From Longispora albida DSM 44784 (lineage in GTDB: Bacteria > Actinomycetota > Actinomycetes > Mycobacteriales > Micromonosporaceae), in assembly GCF_000379825.1 (NCBI RefSeq), contig NZ_KB903814.1:62001-126000 (forward strand): a stretch of 64,000 bases of DNA. Reading direction: 5' to 3'. A model generated the notes under the pieces. It had not been told where the DNA came from, did not search any database, and was given only the letters and a program-made list of their open reading frames with translations. Made by a program: the position numbers and the translations under genes. Shown here piece by piece: positions 16,542 through 27,798 of this stretch (the first letter of the stretch is position 1; each line of letters begins with the position of its first letter).

Positions 16542-18101
16542 ATGAAGCGCTTCTATGCCGGCGCGGCCCTCGCTGGGCTCGCAGCCAGTACGCTCGCCCT
16601 CGCCGTGCCAGCTCCGGCGCTGGCCGAGACCCCGGCCGCCACGCCGGCCGACCTCGCCGTCGGCATCAAGGCCCGCCAGCTCGTGGTGGACTCCAACGGG
16701 AAGACGTTCTTCCTCGAGGTACAGAACAAGGGCGGCACCACCGCGAAGAACGTGAAGGTCGTCATCGACCTCGGCCAGCTCGGCCCGGACGTGGTCGCCG
16801 ACCTGCCCGGCACGTCCTGCACGGGTGACCGGGCCGCCTACGTCTGCGAGCTGGGCGACCTCGAACCCGGGTACCTCGACGGCAACCTCGGCGTGAACCT
16901 GCGGCCGGCCTCACCGGACGCCCCGCTCGGGCGGGCCGGGAAGCTGACCGCGACGATCAGCTCCGACTACCACGAGGACATCGAGCACAAGGGCGACAAC
17001 TCCACGACGTACAGCGTGGACCTGGCAGCCCCCGGCATCGACTACGGCGTGCTGGCAGGCAACCTGACCGGCCTGGCTCCCGACACCGACACCGAGCTGT
17101 GGATCGCCGTCGACAACAACGGCTCCCAGACCGGCTCGGGGCTCTCCCTGTCGCTCACGCTGCCGGAGCACGTCGTGTTCAGCCAGGAGGTGCAGGGCTG
17201 CTCGTACACGCAGATGCGCGCTGCGGTCTGCGAGTGGTCGTCCTACCTGGACAGTGATGGCGCCGAGCAGCCGATCGTGCTGGACGCTGGCAGCAGCTTC
17301 GACACGCTTGTCTTCGGCCTGAAGGTCCGCGCGACCCCCAGCGCCCCAGCGAACACGAACCTCGGTGCGGCCACGGTGACCGTGGGCGCGTTCGGCGAGT
17401 ACAAGCCAGCCCGGGTGCCGTCGGAACTGACCGGCGACACCAAGGTCAGCAAGGCGAAGGTGACCGGCAAGCAGGTCGACCGCGACAAGGTCGACAACTC
17501 GGCCCGCTTCACCCTGACCACCGGCGCCGCGAACGCCGACCTGGCCGTGACAGCGGCCGGGATCACCGGCGCCGCCGGCCAGACCGTCAAGACCACCGCC
17601 GAGATCACCAACCACGGCCCGTGGGACAGCCCGGCGGGCGGCGCGCTGGCCTTCCTCAAGCCCGAGGGCACGGAGCTCGTGTCCGGCCCGGTCACCCTGC
17701 CGGCCATCCCGGCCGGCGGCAAGGCCACGCTGGAGTTCAGCGTGAAGATCCTTTCCGCGGGTACCAAGGCCGGGTCCGTCACCGTCACCGGCGCGCACCC
17801 CGACAGCCAGCAGGCCAACAATTCCGCCGAGGTCGGCCTGAAGGTGACTCCGGCTCCGGTCGTGCCCACGCCGTCGGCCAGCCCGTCGGCCACGGCTACC
17901 GCGACTCCGGCCGTTTCCCCCTCCGCCGTCCCGGTGCGGGAGAGCGAGGCGCCCGTGGCGAACCCGGGGACCACGCTTCCGGTGACCGGTACGCAGATCA
18001 TGGCCATCGCCGCTGCCGGAGCCGTGGCCCTGGCCGGTGGTGTGCTGCTCGTGACGGCGGCCCGCCGCCGCCGGTCCGTCCACACGCGACTGCCCGAGTA
18101 G
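16542..18101 (+). CDS. LPXTG-anchored cell-wall surface protein
   Basis: 519 aa with an N-terminal signal peptide (MKRFYAGAALAGLAASTLAL, cleavage near PALAE). Several immunoglobulin-like DUF11/CARDB-type repeats follow, for example SADLAVGIKARQLVV-type and NADLAVTAAGITGAAGQ, then a Pro/Ser/Thr/Ala-rich stalk. The sortase signal LPVTG is at residues 479-483, followed by a hydrophobic helix and RRRR tail. It should be attached to peptidoglycan by sortase. ATG 16542 has a GGTGGA ribosome site. Adhesive or structural role inferred. Confidence 0.85.
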   Translation: MKRFYAGAALAGLAASTLALAVPAPALAETPAATPADLAVGIKARQLVVDSNGKTFFLEVQNKGGTTAKNVKVVIDLGQLGPDVVADLPGTSCTGDRAAYVCELGDLEPGYLDGNLGVNLRPASPDAPLGRAGKLTATISSDYHEDIEHKGDNSTTYSVDLAAPGIDYGVLAGNLTGLAPDTDTELWIAVDNNGSQTGSGLSLSLTLPEHVVFSQEVQGCSYTQMRAAVCEWSSYLDSDGAEQPIVLDAGSSFDTLVFGLKVRATPSAPANTNLGAATVTVGAFGEYKPARVPSELTGDTKVSKAKVTGKQVDRDKVDNSARFTLTTGAANADLAVTAAGITGAAGQTVKTTAEITNHGPWDSPAGGALAFLKPEGTELVSGPVTLPAIPAGGKATLEFSVKILSAGTKAGSVTVTGAHPDSQQANNSAEVGLKVTPAPVVPTPSASPSATATATPAVSPSAVPVRESEAPVANPGTTLPVTGTQIMAIAAAGAVALAGGVLLVTAARRRRSVHTRLPE

Positions 18102-18128
18102 CCAGCGCAGCGCGCGTCAGCGGCGGAA

Positions 18129-20846
18129 CTACTCCGCGTCTTCCCGTCCTTCGTGAAGCCGCCGGAGCAGTTTCGCCGCGACGGCGTTCCCGGCACCGGC
18201 CGCCTCACGCAGCCAGTGCTCAGATTCGCGCTTCTTGCCCTGCCCGGCGAGCAGGTCGCTCAGGTTGAGCATCGCGCCGCTGTTGCCCTGGCCAGCGGCC
18301 TGCCGGAAATACGCCTCTGCTTCGCTGGCCCGGCCCTGCCGGTGCAGCAGCCGGCCGAGCGCGTTCGCCCCGTGCGAGTTACCGGCCTCGGCGGACTTCC
18401 TGAACCACGGCTCGGCCTCCGCCGTCCTGGCCTGGTCGGACAGGAGGCTGCCGAGCCAGTACGTCGCGAAGCCGTCGCTGGTGCTGGCGGCTTTGCGCAG
18501 CCACTCCTCGGCCTCGGCGAGCCTGCCCTGCCGTTCCAGGAGCCGCCCGAGATTCGACTGTGCGTAGATGTTGCCGGTGGCGGCGCCCTCAAGCAGCCAG
18601 CGTTCGGCTTCCTCCAGCCGGCCCTGGCGGTCGAGGAGCCGGCCGAGGTTGGTCATGGCGTACACGTCGCCCAGTCCGGCCGCCTCCAGGAACCACCGCT
18701 CTGCCTCGTCCAGCCGGTCGTCGTCGCGCAGCATGACGGCCAGGCGCGCCATCGCGTACGTGTCACCGGACCCGGCAGCCTTCCGCAGCCACTCCTCCGC
18801 CTCGGCGAGCAGCCCCCCGTCGTCCAGCTGCCTGCCCTGCTTCTCCAGGAACCGGCCGAGCGTCACCTCGTCGTACGGGTCGCCGGACGCGGCGGCCCGC
18901 CGTAGCCAGTGCTCGGCTTCCGCCACCCGGCCCTGGCTGTCGAGAAGCCGGCCGAGGTTGAGCATCGCGTACGTGTAGCCGGTGTCCGCGGATTCCAGGA
19001 AGTACTGCTCAGCCTCCCCTGCTCTGCCCTGGTCCCTCACCAGCTGGCCGAGACTCGTCTTCGCGTACGTGTTCCCGGCCCCGGCCGCCTTCCGCAGCCA
19101 CTCTTCGGCCTCGGTGAGCAGGCCCTGGTCGCCCAGGTGCCTCCCCTGCTTCGCGAGGAACTGGCCAAGGCTCGACTCCCCGTAGGCGTCACCGGAACCG
19201 GCGCCCTCCCGCAGCCACCGTTCGGCCTCCCCGAGCCGGTTCTGGCGTTCCAGGAGCCGGCCGAGCCTGGTCATCGCGAACGCGTCGCCCCGGCCGGCCG
19301 ACTCCAGCAGGCACTGCTCGGCCTCGTCCTTGCGCTCCAGGCGTTCCAGGAGGAGCCCGAGGCTCGTGTTCGCGAACGTGTCACCGGCACCGGCCGCTTT
19401 CCGGAGCCACTGCTCGGCCTCGGCTAAGTCGCCCCGCTTCTCGAGGAAGAAGGACAGCCGGTTGATGGAGTAGATGTCGCCGGCCCCGGCGGCCTTGCGC
19501 CACGCCGTCTCGGCCACGGCCGGGTTGCCGGTGTTGTTGGCGATGAAACCGATCCTGCCCAGGTGGTACCGGTCCGCGATGCCGATCACCGCAGGCCAGA
19601 CAGCGTCGGCGATCGGGACTCCGGCCAGCGGGCTCGGCGGCTCGGCCGAGCGGTCGAGCAGGTAGTCGGCGGCCGAGTACGTGGCATCGGGCAGCGGGGT
19701 CAGGCACGAGCTGGTCGGCGTGCCCGCGAGCGGCCGGCACGCGTGTCCCAGGGCCTGGCCGATGCTCGGCAGGTCCGCGCGGCGCAGCGCGACGGGCAGG
19801 TAGCCGGGCGCGAGGGCGTGCAGGGTGGCCGCCGGGATCGGCTGGTCGTACCCGGCCCGCCGGCAGTCGATGGCCGCGCTGATCGCCGCGCGGCTCAGGT
19901 GCGCCTCGGGCGTGTCGCCGGCCGCCCAGTGGTCCATCATGGCCGGACCGGCGATCAGGTGCTCGCCGAAGCCGGTACCGGAGGCCACCGCCGTGCTGAT
20001 CCGCGTGTCGCCCCGCTGCGCCCGCGCCTGCACGGTCACGGCCCGGTCGCGTTCGGCCGGGCTGAGCTGCTTGCCGAGCCTGACCAGCCGGCCGGCCTGC
20101 TTGAGCTGGTGGGCGAGGCGCGCGCCGGGCCGCTCGGCTCCGGCCGCCCGGTCGTGGCCGGAGCCCGACTCCGCGTCCAGCAGCCCGGTCAGCTCGTCCT
20201 CGCGGATCGTGGCGATCACGGCGACGTCGGAACGGCCGTGCGGGCACAGCCGTTCGAGCAGTGCCTCGTCAAGGCCGGACGAGCCGAGGAAACGTTCCAG
20301 GTCGTCGAGCCAGACGACGGCGTCGCGTGGCCGGAATCCGCCGTCGAGCAGCGCACGCAGTGCGCCCTGGTGCGAGGGGACGAGCAGTGTGCGGCCGGCG
20401 AGCAGCGGGGTACGGAGCAGCTCGGCCGCCGCCCGGGTCTTGCCTGCCGTCGCCGGGCCGTGCAGGACGAGCATGCCGCCGGCGCTGGCCAGGTCGACGA
20501 GCACGGCGTCCTGGTCGCGGCCCACGTACCCGGTGAGGCCGAACCGTGCCGTGTCCAGCGGCTGCTTGACCCCGAGCTCCACCGGGTCCAGCGCGCCGGC
20601 CAGCGGCGCCCGGCCCGCCGTCGTGAACCGCAGGTGCGCCGACAGGTCCAGCTCGGCGCGGGCCGGGACGGCCTGGCGGTACAGCACGGCAAGAGCGGTA
20701 CCCGCCGCGATCAGCATCGACACGATGGAGGCGACCTCGTTGCCGAGCGTCGTACCCCGCCGGAGCACCAGCCAGGCCATCGCGCCCAGGAGGACAGCGC
20801 CGGCCGCCGCTAACACGAATCGCCACCATCCGGCACGCACAGCCAT
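18129..20846 (-). CDS. Membrane-anchored P-loop protein with C-terminal Sel1/TPR repeats
   Basis: About 905 aa. Two N-terminal membrane helices precede a P-loop domain with Walker A GPATAGKT near residue 145 and a Walker B-like DAVVWLDDLE near residue 190. From about residue 440 to the end there are roughly a dozen 36-residue Sel1/TPR-like repeats (AEEWLRKAAGAGNTYA, LGRLLERQGR). This is the layout of STAND-type signalling ATPases with a superhelical sensor. ATG 20846 is used; an in-frame GTG at 20864 is an alternative. Converges on the LPXTG gene with 27 bp between. A signalling or defence role is only inferred. Confidence 0.75.
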   Translation of the reverse strand: MAVRAGWWRFVLAAAGAVLLGAMAWLVLRRGTTLGNEVASIVSMLIAAGTALAVLYRQAVPARAELDLSAHLRFTTAGRAPLAGALDPVELGVKQPLDTARFGLTGYVGRDQDAVLVDLASAGGMLVLHGPATAGKTRAAAELLRTPLLAGRTLLVPSHQGALRALLDGGFRPRDAVVWLDDLERFLGSSGLDEALLERLCPHGRSDVAVIATIREDELTGLLDAESGSGHDRAAGAERPGARLAHQLKQAGRLVRLGKQLSPAERDRAVTVQARAQRGDTRISTAVASGTGFGEHLIAGPAMMDHWAAGDTPEAHLSRAAISAAIDCRRAGYDQPIPAATLHALAPGYLPVALRRADLPSIGQALGHACRPLAGTPTSSCLTPLPDATYSAADYLLDRSAEPPSPLAGVPIADAVWPAVIGIADRYHLGRIGFIANNTGNPAVAETAWRKAAGAGDIYSINRLSFFLEKRGDLAEAEQWLRKAAGAGDTFANTSLGLLLERLERKDEAEQCLLESAGRGDAFAMTRLGRLLERQNRLGEAERWLREGAGSGDAYGESSLGQFLAKQGRHLGDQGLLTEAEEWLRKAAGAGNTYAKTSLGQLVRDQGRAGEAEQYFLESADTGYTYAMLNLGRLLDSQGRVAEAEHWLRRAAASGDPYDEVTLGRFLEKQGRQLDDGGLLAEAEEWLRKAAGSGDTYAMARLAVMLRDDDRLDEAERWFLEAAGLGDVYAMTNLGRLLDRQGRLEEAERWLLEGAATGNIYAQSNLGRLLERQGRLAEAEEWLRKAASTSDGFATYWLGSLLSDQARTAEAEPWFRKSAEAGNSHGANALGRLLHRQGRASEAEAYFRQAAGQGNSGAMLNLSDLLAGQGKKRESEHWLREAAGAGNAVAAKLLRRLHEGREDAE

Positions 20847-20879
20847 CACGCCATTGTGGACCACCCTGCGGTAGACCTC

Positions 20880-21868
20880 TTAGGTGGACTGGCGGATGGT
20901 CAGGTGCGTGTCGAGCACGACGGCTGGCCGGTCAGGCGCGGTGCCAGCGATGCGGTCGAGCAGCAGGCGCACAGCCGCCGTCCCCATGGCCTCGACCGGC
21001 TGGTGCACGCTGGTCAGTGGCGGGTCGGCGTGCTCGGCGATCACCGAGTCGTCGAAGCCCGCCACCGCGACGTCGCCGGGCACTGCCCGGCCGAGAGAGC
21101 GCAGGACACGTAGCGCCCCGGCCGCCATTGGGTCGGACGCGGCGAACACCGCGTCCAGGTCCGGCGCGGTGTCCAGCAGCTCGCGGAGGGCCGCCGCGCC
21201 ACTGGCCTCGCTGAAGTCACCGTAGGCGACCAGGTCAGCGGGCAGCCCGGCCGCCGCCAGCGCTTCGGTGGCTCCAGCCAGCCGGGCGACGCCTACGGCC
21301 ATGTCCTGCGGCCCGGCGAGGATGCCGATCCGGCGACGCCCGGACGCGGCCAGGTGTTCGACGGCGAGCCGCGCGCCACCGGCGTTGTCGGCGTCCACAT
21401 AGGCCGCTGGCGTGGTCAGGGGCCGCCCGATCAGCACGGCCGGCACGCCACGGCTCTCCAGCTCGCCCGGCAGCGGGTCCTCGCCGTGCAGTGAGAGCAG
21501 GATGACCCCGTCGACGTGCTGGCGGGTGAGGTAGTGACCCAGCCTGCGGCGGTCCTGGGCGATGGCCAGCAGCAGCTGCACCTCGGAGTCCCTGAGCCCG
21601 GCGGAGACCCCGCGTACCACGCGGCCGAAGAACGGCTCGGTGAAGAAGCGCTCCTCGGACTCGGGCACGACCAGGGCCACGGAGTCGGTACGCCGGGTGA
21701 CCAGCGAGCGGGCCGCCCGGTTCGGGATGTAGCCCAGCTCGGCGATCGCGGCGTTGACGGCGGCGCGGGCCTGCTCGCTCGCGCGGGGCGAGCCGTTGAT
21801 CACGCGGGACACCGTGCCACGGCCCACGCCGGCCCGGCGCGCCACCTCCTCCAGGGTGGGTCTCTCCT

Positions 21869-21872
<4 letters not shown>
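20880..21872 (-). CDS. cebR: LacI-family repressor of cellobiose genes (CebR-like)
   Basis: 330 aa with an N-terminal LacI HTH (TLEEVARRAGVGRGTVSRVI) and a sugar-binding domain. ATG 21872 overlaps the beta-glucosidase stop by 4 bp. The order cebE-cebF-cebG-bglC-cebR matches the known cellobiose locus of Streptomyces, where CebR binds TGGGAGCGCTCCCA; that exact 14-mer is at 27439-27452. The ligand should be a cello-oligosaccharide. Confidence 0.85.
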
Positions 21873-23214
<1,342 letters not shown>

Positions 23215-23218
<4 letters not shown>

Positions 23219-24036
23219 GATTTCACAGCACCTTCCGTGATTCCGCCGATGATCTGGCGGCCGAACACGAGGAACACGAACAGCAGTGGCAGGGTGGCGA
23301 TCGCGGTGGCCGCGAACACCTGGGCGTAGTCGGTGTAGTAGGCGGTGGCGAGCAGGCTGAGTGACAGCTGCACGGTGGGCGTGTCGGGATCGAGCACGGC
23401 GAAGGACCAGAGGAACTCGTTCCACGTCTGCATGAAGGTCAGCAGGCCGAGCACTGCGGCGGCCGGGCGCAGTGCTGGCAGCACGACCGACCAGAAGATC
23501 CGCAGCGTCGAGGCGCCGTCGATGATCGCGGCCTCGATGAGCGAGTCCGGGATGGCCGACGCCGCGTACTGCCGCATCATGAACACCCCGAAGCCCGACA
23601 CGAGGAACGGCACGATCACCGCCTGGAGCGTGCCCTGCCAGCCGAGCCGCACCATCAGCATGTACAGCGGGATGATGCCGAGCTGGGTGGGCACCATCAT
23701 CGTGCCGACAATGACGAGCAGCAGCGCGCTTCGGCCCCGGAACCGCAGCTTGGCGAAGGCGAACCCGGCGAGCGAGGAGAAGAACACGACCGACACGGTC
23801 ACCACCGCCGACACGATCAGCGAGTTGACGAGCCCGTAGAGGAACGCGGCGTGCTCGTTCGCGAAGGCACGGCCGGCGTTCTCGCCGAACGAGCCTCCGG
23901 GCAGCAGTGGCGGCGGCACGTCACTGATCACGTCGTTGGTACGGGTGGCGACGACGAACATGAAGTACAGCGGGAAGGCCGAGAGCACGCAGGCGGCGAT
24001 CAGTGCCAGGTACGTCAGGCTGTTCTTCCTGATCAT
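23215..24036 (-). CDS. cebG: Cellobiose ABC transporter permease (MalG type)
   Basis: 273 aa with six predicted membrane helices and the EAA loop EAAIIDGASTLRIFWSVVLP that docks the ATPase. Overlaps the MalF-type permease by 4 bp upstream and bglC by 4 bp downstream. As in the Streptomyces locus, no ATPase gene is present; a shared MsiK-type ATPase elsewhere is expected. Confidence 0.9.
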
Positions 24037-24899
24037 CGGGCCGCCCTCCTGACCAGCAGCGCGTTGACTCCGGCCACGGCAGCGATCACCAGGAACAGCG
24101 TCCAGGCGATGGCGGAACCGTAGCCGTACTGGAACCGCTGGAACGCCGTCTCGTACATGTACATCGCGACCGTCTGGAACTGGCCGAGCGACCCGCCGAG
24201 CATCTTGCCGTTGCCGAACATCAGCGGCTCGGTGAACAGCTGGAGCCCGCCAATCGTGGAGATGATCACCGTGAACACGATCGTCGGCCTCAGCAGCGGT
24301 ACCGTGATCCGCCAGAACTGCCGGGACCGTGAGGCCCCGTCGATCGCCGCCGCCTCGTACAGGTCACGCGGGACGGCCTGCATCGCGGCCAGGAAGATCA
24401 GCGCGTTGTACCCGGTCCAGCGCCAGTCGACCATCGTCGCGATCGCCAGCCACGAGCCGGCCCGGCTGCCCTGCCAGTCCACCGGCCCGGCGCCCGCCAG
24501 GCCGAGCAGCCAGTTGACCAGGCCGAAGTCGCGCGAGTAGAGCTGGGCGAAGACGATGCCGACGGCGGCGACCGACGTGACGTTCGGCAGCAGGATGCCC
24601 ATCCGCAGCGCCGTCCGGGCCCGCAGTCCCCGGTTGAGCAGGCTGGCCAGCCACAGTGCCAAAAGAAGCTGCGGAACGGTGGCCAGCACGAAGATACCTC
24701 CCGTGTTGGCCATCGCGTTCCAGAAGTCCGGGTCGGACAGCAGGCCGGTGTAGTTGGCGAGCCCGACGAACTGGTGGCCGCCGATCAGGTGCCAGTCGTG
24801 CAGGGACACCCAGCCGGTGTAGAGGAGCGGGTACACCCCGAAGACCGCGAACAGCAGGAAGAACGGGGCGATGAGCAGGTACGGGGTGATCCGCCGCAT
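24033..24899 (-). CDS. cebF: Cellobiose ABC transporter permease (MalF type)
   Basis: 288 aa with six membrane helices and the EAA motif EAAAIDGASRSRQFWRITVP. Starts 3 bp after the cebE stop and overlaps cebG by 4 bp (ATGA), so the transporter genes are translationally coupled. Confidence 0.9.
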   Translation of the reverse strand: MRRITPYLLIAPFFLLFAVFGVYPLLYTGWVSLHDWHLIGGHQFVGLANYTGLLSDPDFWNAMANTGGIFVLATVPQLLLALWLASLLNRGLRARTALRMGILLPNVTSVAAVGIVFAQLYSRDFGLVNWLLGLAGAGPVDWQGSRAGSWLAIATMVDWRWTGYNALIFLAAMQAVPRDLYEAAAIDGASRSRQFWRITVPLLRPTIVFTVIISTIGGLQLFTEPLMFGNGKMLGGSLGQFQTVAMYMYETAFQRFQYGYGSAIAWTLFLVIAAVAGVNALLVRRAAR

Positions 24900-24902
24900 G
24901 AC

Positions 24903-26195
24903 CTACCTGGCTTCCTTCTTCGCGTCGGCGAGCGCCTTCGCCCAGGCGGCGTCGGGCTTGGCCTGGCCCTGCTCGACGCTCTGCAGCGCCGGCTCGAAGG
25001 CGCGTTCCTTGATGGCCTGGTGCTTCGGGCCGAGGTACACCGGCTTGAGGGCCTTCGCGCCGGAGCCGAAGATCTGCCCGACCGGGGCGTTGTTGAAGTA
25101 CTCGTTCTTGTAGGCCCGGAACTCCGGGTCGTCGAGCGCCTTGACGTTCGACGGCAGCGGACCGGCCTTCTTGAACGCCGCGACCTGGCTCTTCGCGCTG
25201 GTCAGGAACTTGGCCAGCTCGGCGGCCTCCTTCGGGTGCTTGCTCTGCTTCGGCACTGCCAGCCACGAGCCGCCCCAGTTGCCGCCCCCGCCGGGCACAG
25301 CGGCGACGTCCCACTTGCCGGCGTTGTCCGCGCCGGAGTTGTTCCTGATGATGCCGAGCATCCACGACGGGCACGCGGTGACAGCGAAGCTGCCCTGCTT
25401 GAAGCCGGCCTCCCAGTCCTTGGACCACGTGGTCGCCCGGGCCGTCACCCCGTCGCTGATCATCTTCATGGACAGATCCCAGCTGCGCCGCACGGCCGGG
25501 CTGGACTCGGCGGCGAGGGCACCGGAGCGGTCGTAGAAGTTCGTGTCGCCACTCTGGAACATGATCGCGTTGAACGGCGTGGTCACCGAGTCCACGAAGC
25601 CCTTCGCCCCGGTGTTCGCGGCGGTGAACCGCTGCCCGGTCGCGATGAACTGCTCCCACGTCGGCCACAGCTGCGACACCGCTTCGCGGTCGGACGGCAG
25701 CCCGGCCTTCGCGAACAGGTCCCGCCTGTAACACATGGCCAGGCCGCCCACGTCGGTCGGCAGCCCGATCAGCTGCTTGCCGTCGGCGGTCGTCCCGCCC
25801 TCCCACTTCCAGCCGAGGAAGTCGTTCCTGAGGTCGCCGGCCCCGTGGTCGAACAGATTGACGAAGTTCTGCGACTGGGTCTTGAACTCGTTGAGGATGC
25901 CCTCCTCCAGCCCGACGACATCGCCGGCCCCGGTACCGGCCGCGAGCCACTGGGCCAGCTTCGGCTTGTAGTCGTCGAGCTTCTCCACCGACCGGATCTG
26001 CACGTGGATGCCGGGGTGGGAGCGCTCGTACTCCTTGATCAGATCGGCGTACCCGAAGTCGCCGAAGTAGTCGATCGTGATGGTGAGCTGGCCGGGCCTG
26101 GCACCGGAGTCGTTCTTCTTGCTGCAGGCCGAGCCGGTGGCGACCAGGGCGAGGACTGCGGCGGCCACGAGGGCGCGGCGCGCGAAGGTACGCAT
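24903..26195 (-). CDS. cebE: Cellobiose-binding lipoprotein
   Basis: 430-aa extracellular solute-binding protein. Lipoprotein signal peptide MRTFARRALVAAAVLALVAT followed by GSAC, with Cys24 lipidated. The mature part has the family-1 binding fold (ITIDYFGDFGYADLIKEYER). Ligand inferred from the ceb/bglC context. Transcription probably comes from the operator-controlled promoter upstream of the GH12 gene, because the 57-bp gap upstream is filled by a hairpin. Confidence 0.9.
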   Translation of the reverse strand: MRTFARRALVAAAVLALVATGSACSKKNDSGARPGQLTITIDYFGDFGYADLIKEYERSHPGIHVQIRSVEKLDDYKPKLAQWLAAGTGAGDVVGLEEGILNEFKTQSQNFVNLFDHGAGDLRNDFLGWKWEGGTTADGKQLIGLPTDVGGLAMCYRRDLFAKAGLPSDREAVSQLWPTWEQFIATGQRFTAANTGAKGFVDSVTTPFNAIMFQSGDTNFYDRSGALAAESSPAVRRSWDLSMKMISDGVTARATTWSKDWEAGFKQGSFAVTACPSWMLGIIRNNSGADNAGKWDVAAVPGGGGNWGGSWLAVPKQSKHPKEAAELAKFLTSAKSQVAAFKKAGPLPSNVKALDDPEFRAYKNEYFNNAPVGQIFGSGAKALKPVYLGPKHQAIKERAFEPALQSVEQGQAKPDAAWAKALADAKKEAR

Positions 26196-26222
26196 GTGGA
26201 AGTCCTTTCAACGAAGGGGAAG

Positions 26223-26247
26223 CGGGGTGCGGGGGTGCCGCACCCCG
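26223..26247 (-). terminator. Hairpin between GH12 gene and cebE
   Basis: A 10-bp perfect inverted repeat (26223-26232 and 26238-26247) with a 5-nt loop lies between the GH12 stop and the cebE start. It may partly terminate transcription or stabilise the 3' end, giving different levels of secreted enzyme and transporter. Confidence 0.6.
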
Positions 26248-26252
26248 TGCGG

Positions 26253-27404
26253 TCAGGACAGTGACCAGACCTGGTTGGGCTGGGTGCCGCCACCGCCGTA
26301 GCAGTCCCAGATCTGGAGCTGCGCGCCGTTCCAGGAACCACCGGCGTCGAGGCACTTGCCGGACTGCGGGTTGGTGATCGTGCCGTTCGCATTGACCTGC
26401 CAGCCCTGCGCGCCAGTGCCGTTGCACGTCCAGAGCTGTACCTTGGCCCCGTTGGCGGTCGAGCCGCCGTTGACGTCGAGGCACTTGCCGGACTGCGGGT
26501 TCACGAGCTGGCTGCCGGTGCGGTCCCACAGCTGGTTCCACGTGCCCCAGCAGTCCCAGAGCTGCACGGCAGTGCCGTCAGCTGTGCCGAACCCGGCGAC
26601 GTCGAGGCAGCGCCCGCTCTGCTGGCCCTTCACGCTCTTCGCCGTGCCGCCGCCCTCGGTCACGTTCGCGGAGAAGTTGCTGACCGCCAGGCCGGTGCCG
26701 CCCTGCCAGGGCTCGAATCCGGCCTGGATGCTGGTGAGGTACCAGGCGCTGGTGACCTGGGTGCGGGCGTCCACGTCGTCCAGGAAGTCCTTGACGTTGA
26801 ACGACCAGCTCGTGATCGGCGACGGGGCCACATAGGACACGACGTCGTTGCCGCCGTTGTTGCCCTGCCAGACCTCCCAGCTCCGGCCGCCGATCGTGGT
26901 CGTGCCGCGCTGGGTGCCGATCGGCTGGATCGGCCCCTGCCGGTTGAACCAGATCATGATCTCCATCTGGTTGACGCCGTCCTTCTTCGGCGCCGGATCG
27001 AGCCAGATGTCGTAGGAGGCGTTGAAGATCCCGGGCGTGTAGTGGTAAGTGATCGACGAGTCCACCCGGCCGATCGTGCTGACCTGCTTCGGCAGGCTCG
27101 TGTCCGGCGAGCACTGGGTGTAGTGGCAGCCGGCGAAGATCGATGGGTAGGACAGCGGCGCGCCGTTCGCCGGCACCGAACCCTGCTGCTCGGTGATCTG
27201 GAAACCGCCGCCGGTAGCGTTGACGCACTGCCGCGCGGTGCTCCCCCATCGGTTGTTCTGCACGATGTACCTGCCCTGGACCGACGAGCCGAACTGCTCG
27301 CAGACCACGGTGTCCGCGTGGGCCGGCGTGCCGGCTGCCACCTGTGTCGTGAGGGTGGCGGCCAGGGCCAGGAGCGCCGTGACCCAGAAGCGGTGGAGTT
27401 TCAT
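26253..27404 (-). CDS. Secreted GH12 endoglucanase with ricin-type CBM13
   Basis: 383 aa. Signal peptide (MKLHRFWVTALLALAATLTT, cleavage after AHA), then a GH12 jelly-roll domain with the two catalytic Glu in QMEIMIWFN and AGFEPW, then a Gly-rich linker and one beta-trefoil CBM13 with QxW-type repeats (GRCLDVAG, GKCLDVNG, GKCLDAGG). ATG 27404 sits at the right distance from GGAGG; ATG 27407 is adjacent. Attacks soluble beta-glucans to feed the CebEFG-BglC system. Its promoter carries a CebR operator. Confidence 0.9.
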   Translation of the reverse strand: MKLHRFWVTALLALAATLTTQVAAGTPAHADTVVCEQFGSSVQGRYIVQNNRWGSTARQCVNATGGGFQITEQQGSVPANGAPLSYPSIFAGCHYTQCSPDTSLPKQVSTIGRVDSSITYHYTPGIFNASYDIWLDPAPKKDGVNQMEIMIWFNRQGPIQPIGTQRGTTTIGGRSWEVWQGNNGGNDVVSYVAPSPITSWSFNVKDFLDDVDARTQVTSAWYLTSIQAGFEPWQGGTGLAVSNFSANVTEGGGTAKSVKGQQSGRCLDVAGFGTADGTAVQLWDCWGTWNQLWDRTGSQLVNPQSGKCLDVNGGSTANGAKVQLWTCNGTGAQGWQVNANGTITNPQSGKCLDAGGSWNGAQLQIWDCYGGGGTQPNQVWSLS

Positions 27405-27438
27405 CATCGTCCTCCAGACTGGATGGTTCCCGAAAGTG

Positions 27439-27452
27439 TGGGAGCGCTCCCA
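27439..27452 (-). promoter_or_regulatory. CebR operator TGGGAGCGCTCCCA
   Basis: Exact match to the Streptomyces CebR 14-bp operator, extended by flanking GTG/CAC to a 20-bp palindrome at 27436-27455. Located 35 bp upstream of the GH12 start, so cellobiose should derepress the GH12-cebEFG-bglC-cebR unit. It is the only exact copy seen in the window. Confidence 0.9.
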
Positions 27453-27746
27453 CACGGCAGTGCGTCACATGAAACCACACCGAAACATCGAAGAAAAGCT
27501 CTGCCCCGCGCCAACCCCGGCGAGGGCCGGGCCGCAGATCCTCAAGGGACTTTCGGAAACTCTCCCTGCGGACCCCACCCGAGGACACCTCGGCGGCAGA
27601 CCAGCAGGTGAGCTACTCCGGCAGGAGACAGGCCAGTTCAATCCACTGTGTACCGAGGCTCGGCGTGCACGAACTCGGCGTGCCACACGTATTGACGGCC
27701 GTTCATCGCTAGCCCTATCTTCTCGGTAACTTCCCGGAAACACGAT

Positions 27747-27759
27747 CGGAAAGTTTACG
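27747..27759 (+). promoter_or_regulatory. GAAAGTTT-centred dyad upstream of xylanase gene
   Basis: CGGAAAGTTTACG is a near-palindrome 40 bp upstream of the GH10 xylanase start. It resembles CGAAA-N-TTTCG sites bound by xylan-responsive LacI repressors (BxlR type) and the site at 30956. The rest of the 27405-27798 gap holds the CebR operator and no gene. Confidence 0.4.
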
Positions 27760-27798
27760 ATACATGTCTCTCCCTCAGGCACAGGAATGGAGCACGGC

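Noticed and set aside
27405-27798. Small gene in the GH12/xylanase gap
   Set aside because: Open frames there lack ribosome sites and coding bias; the gap is explained by operators and promoters.
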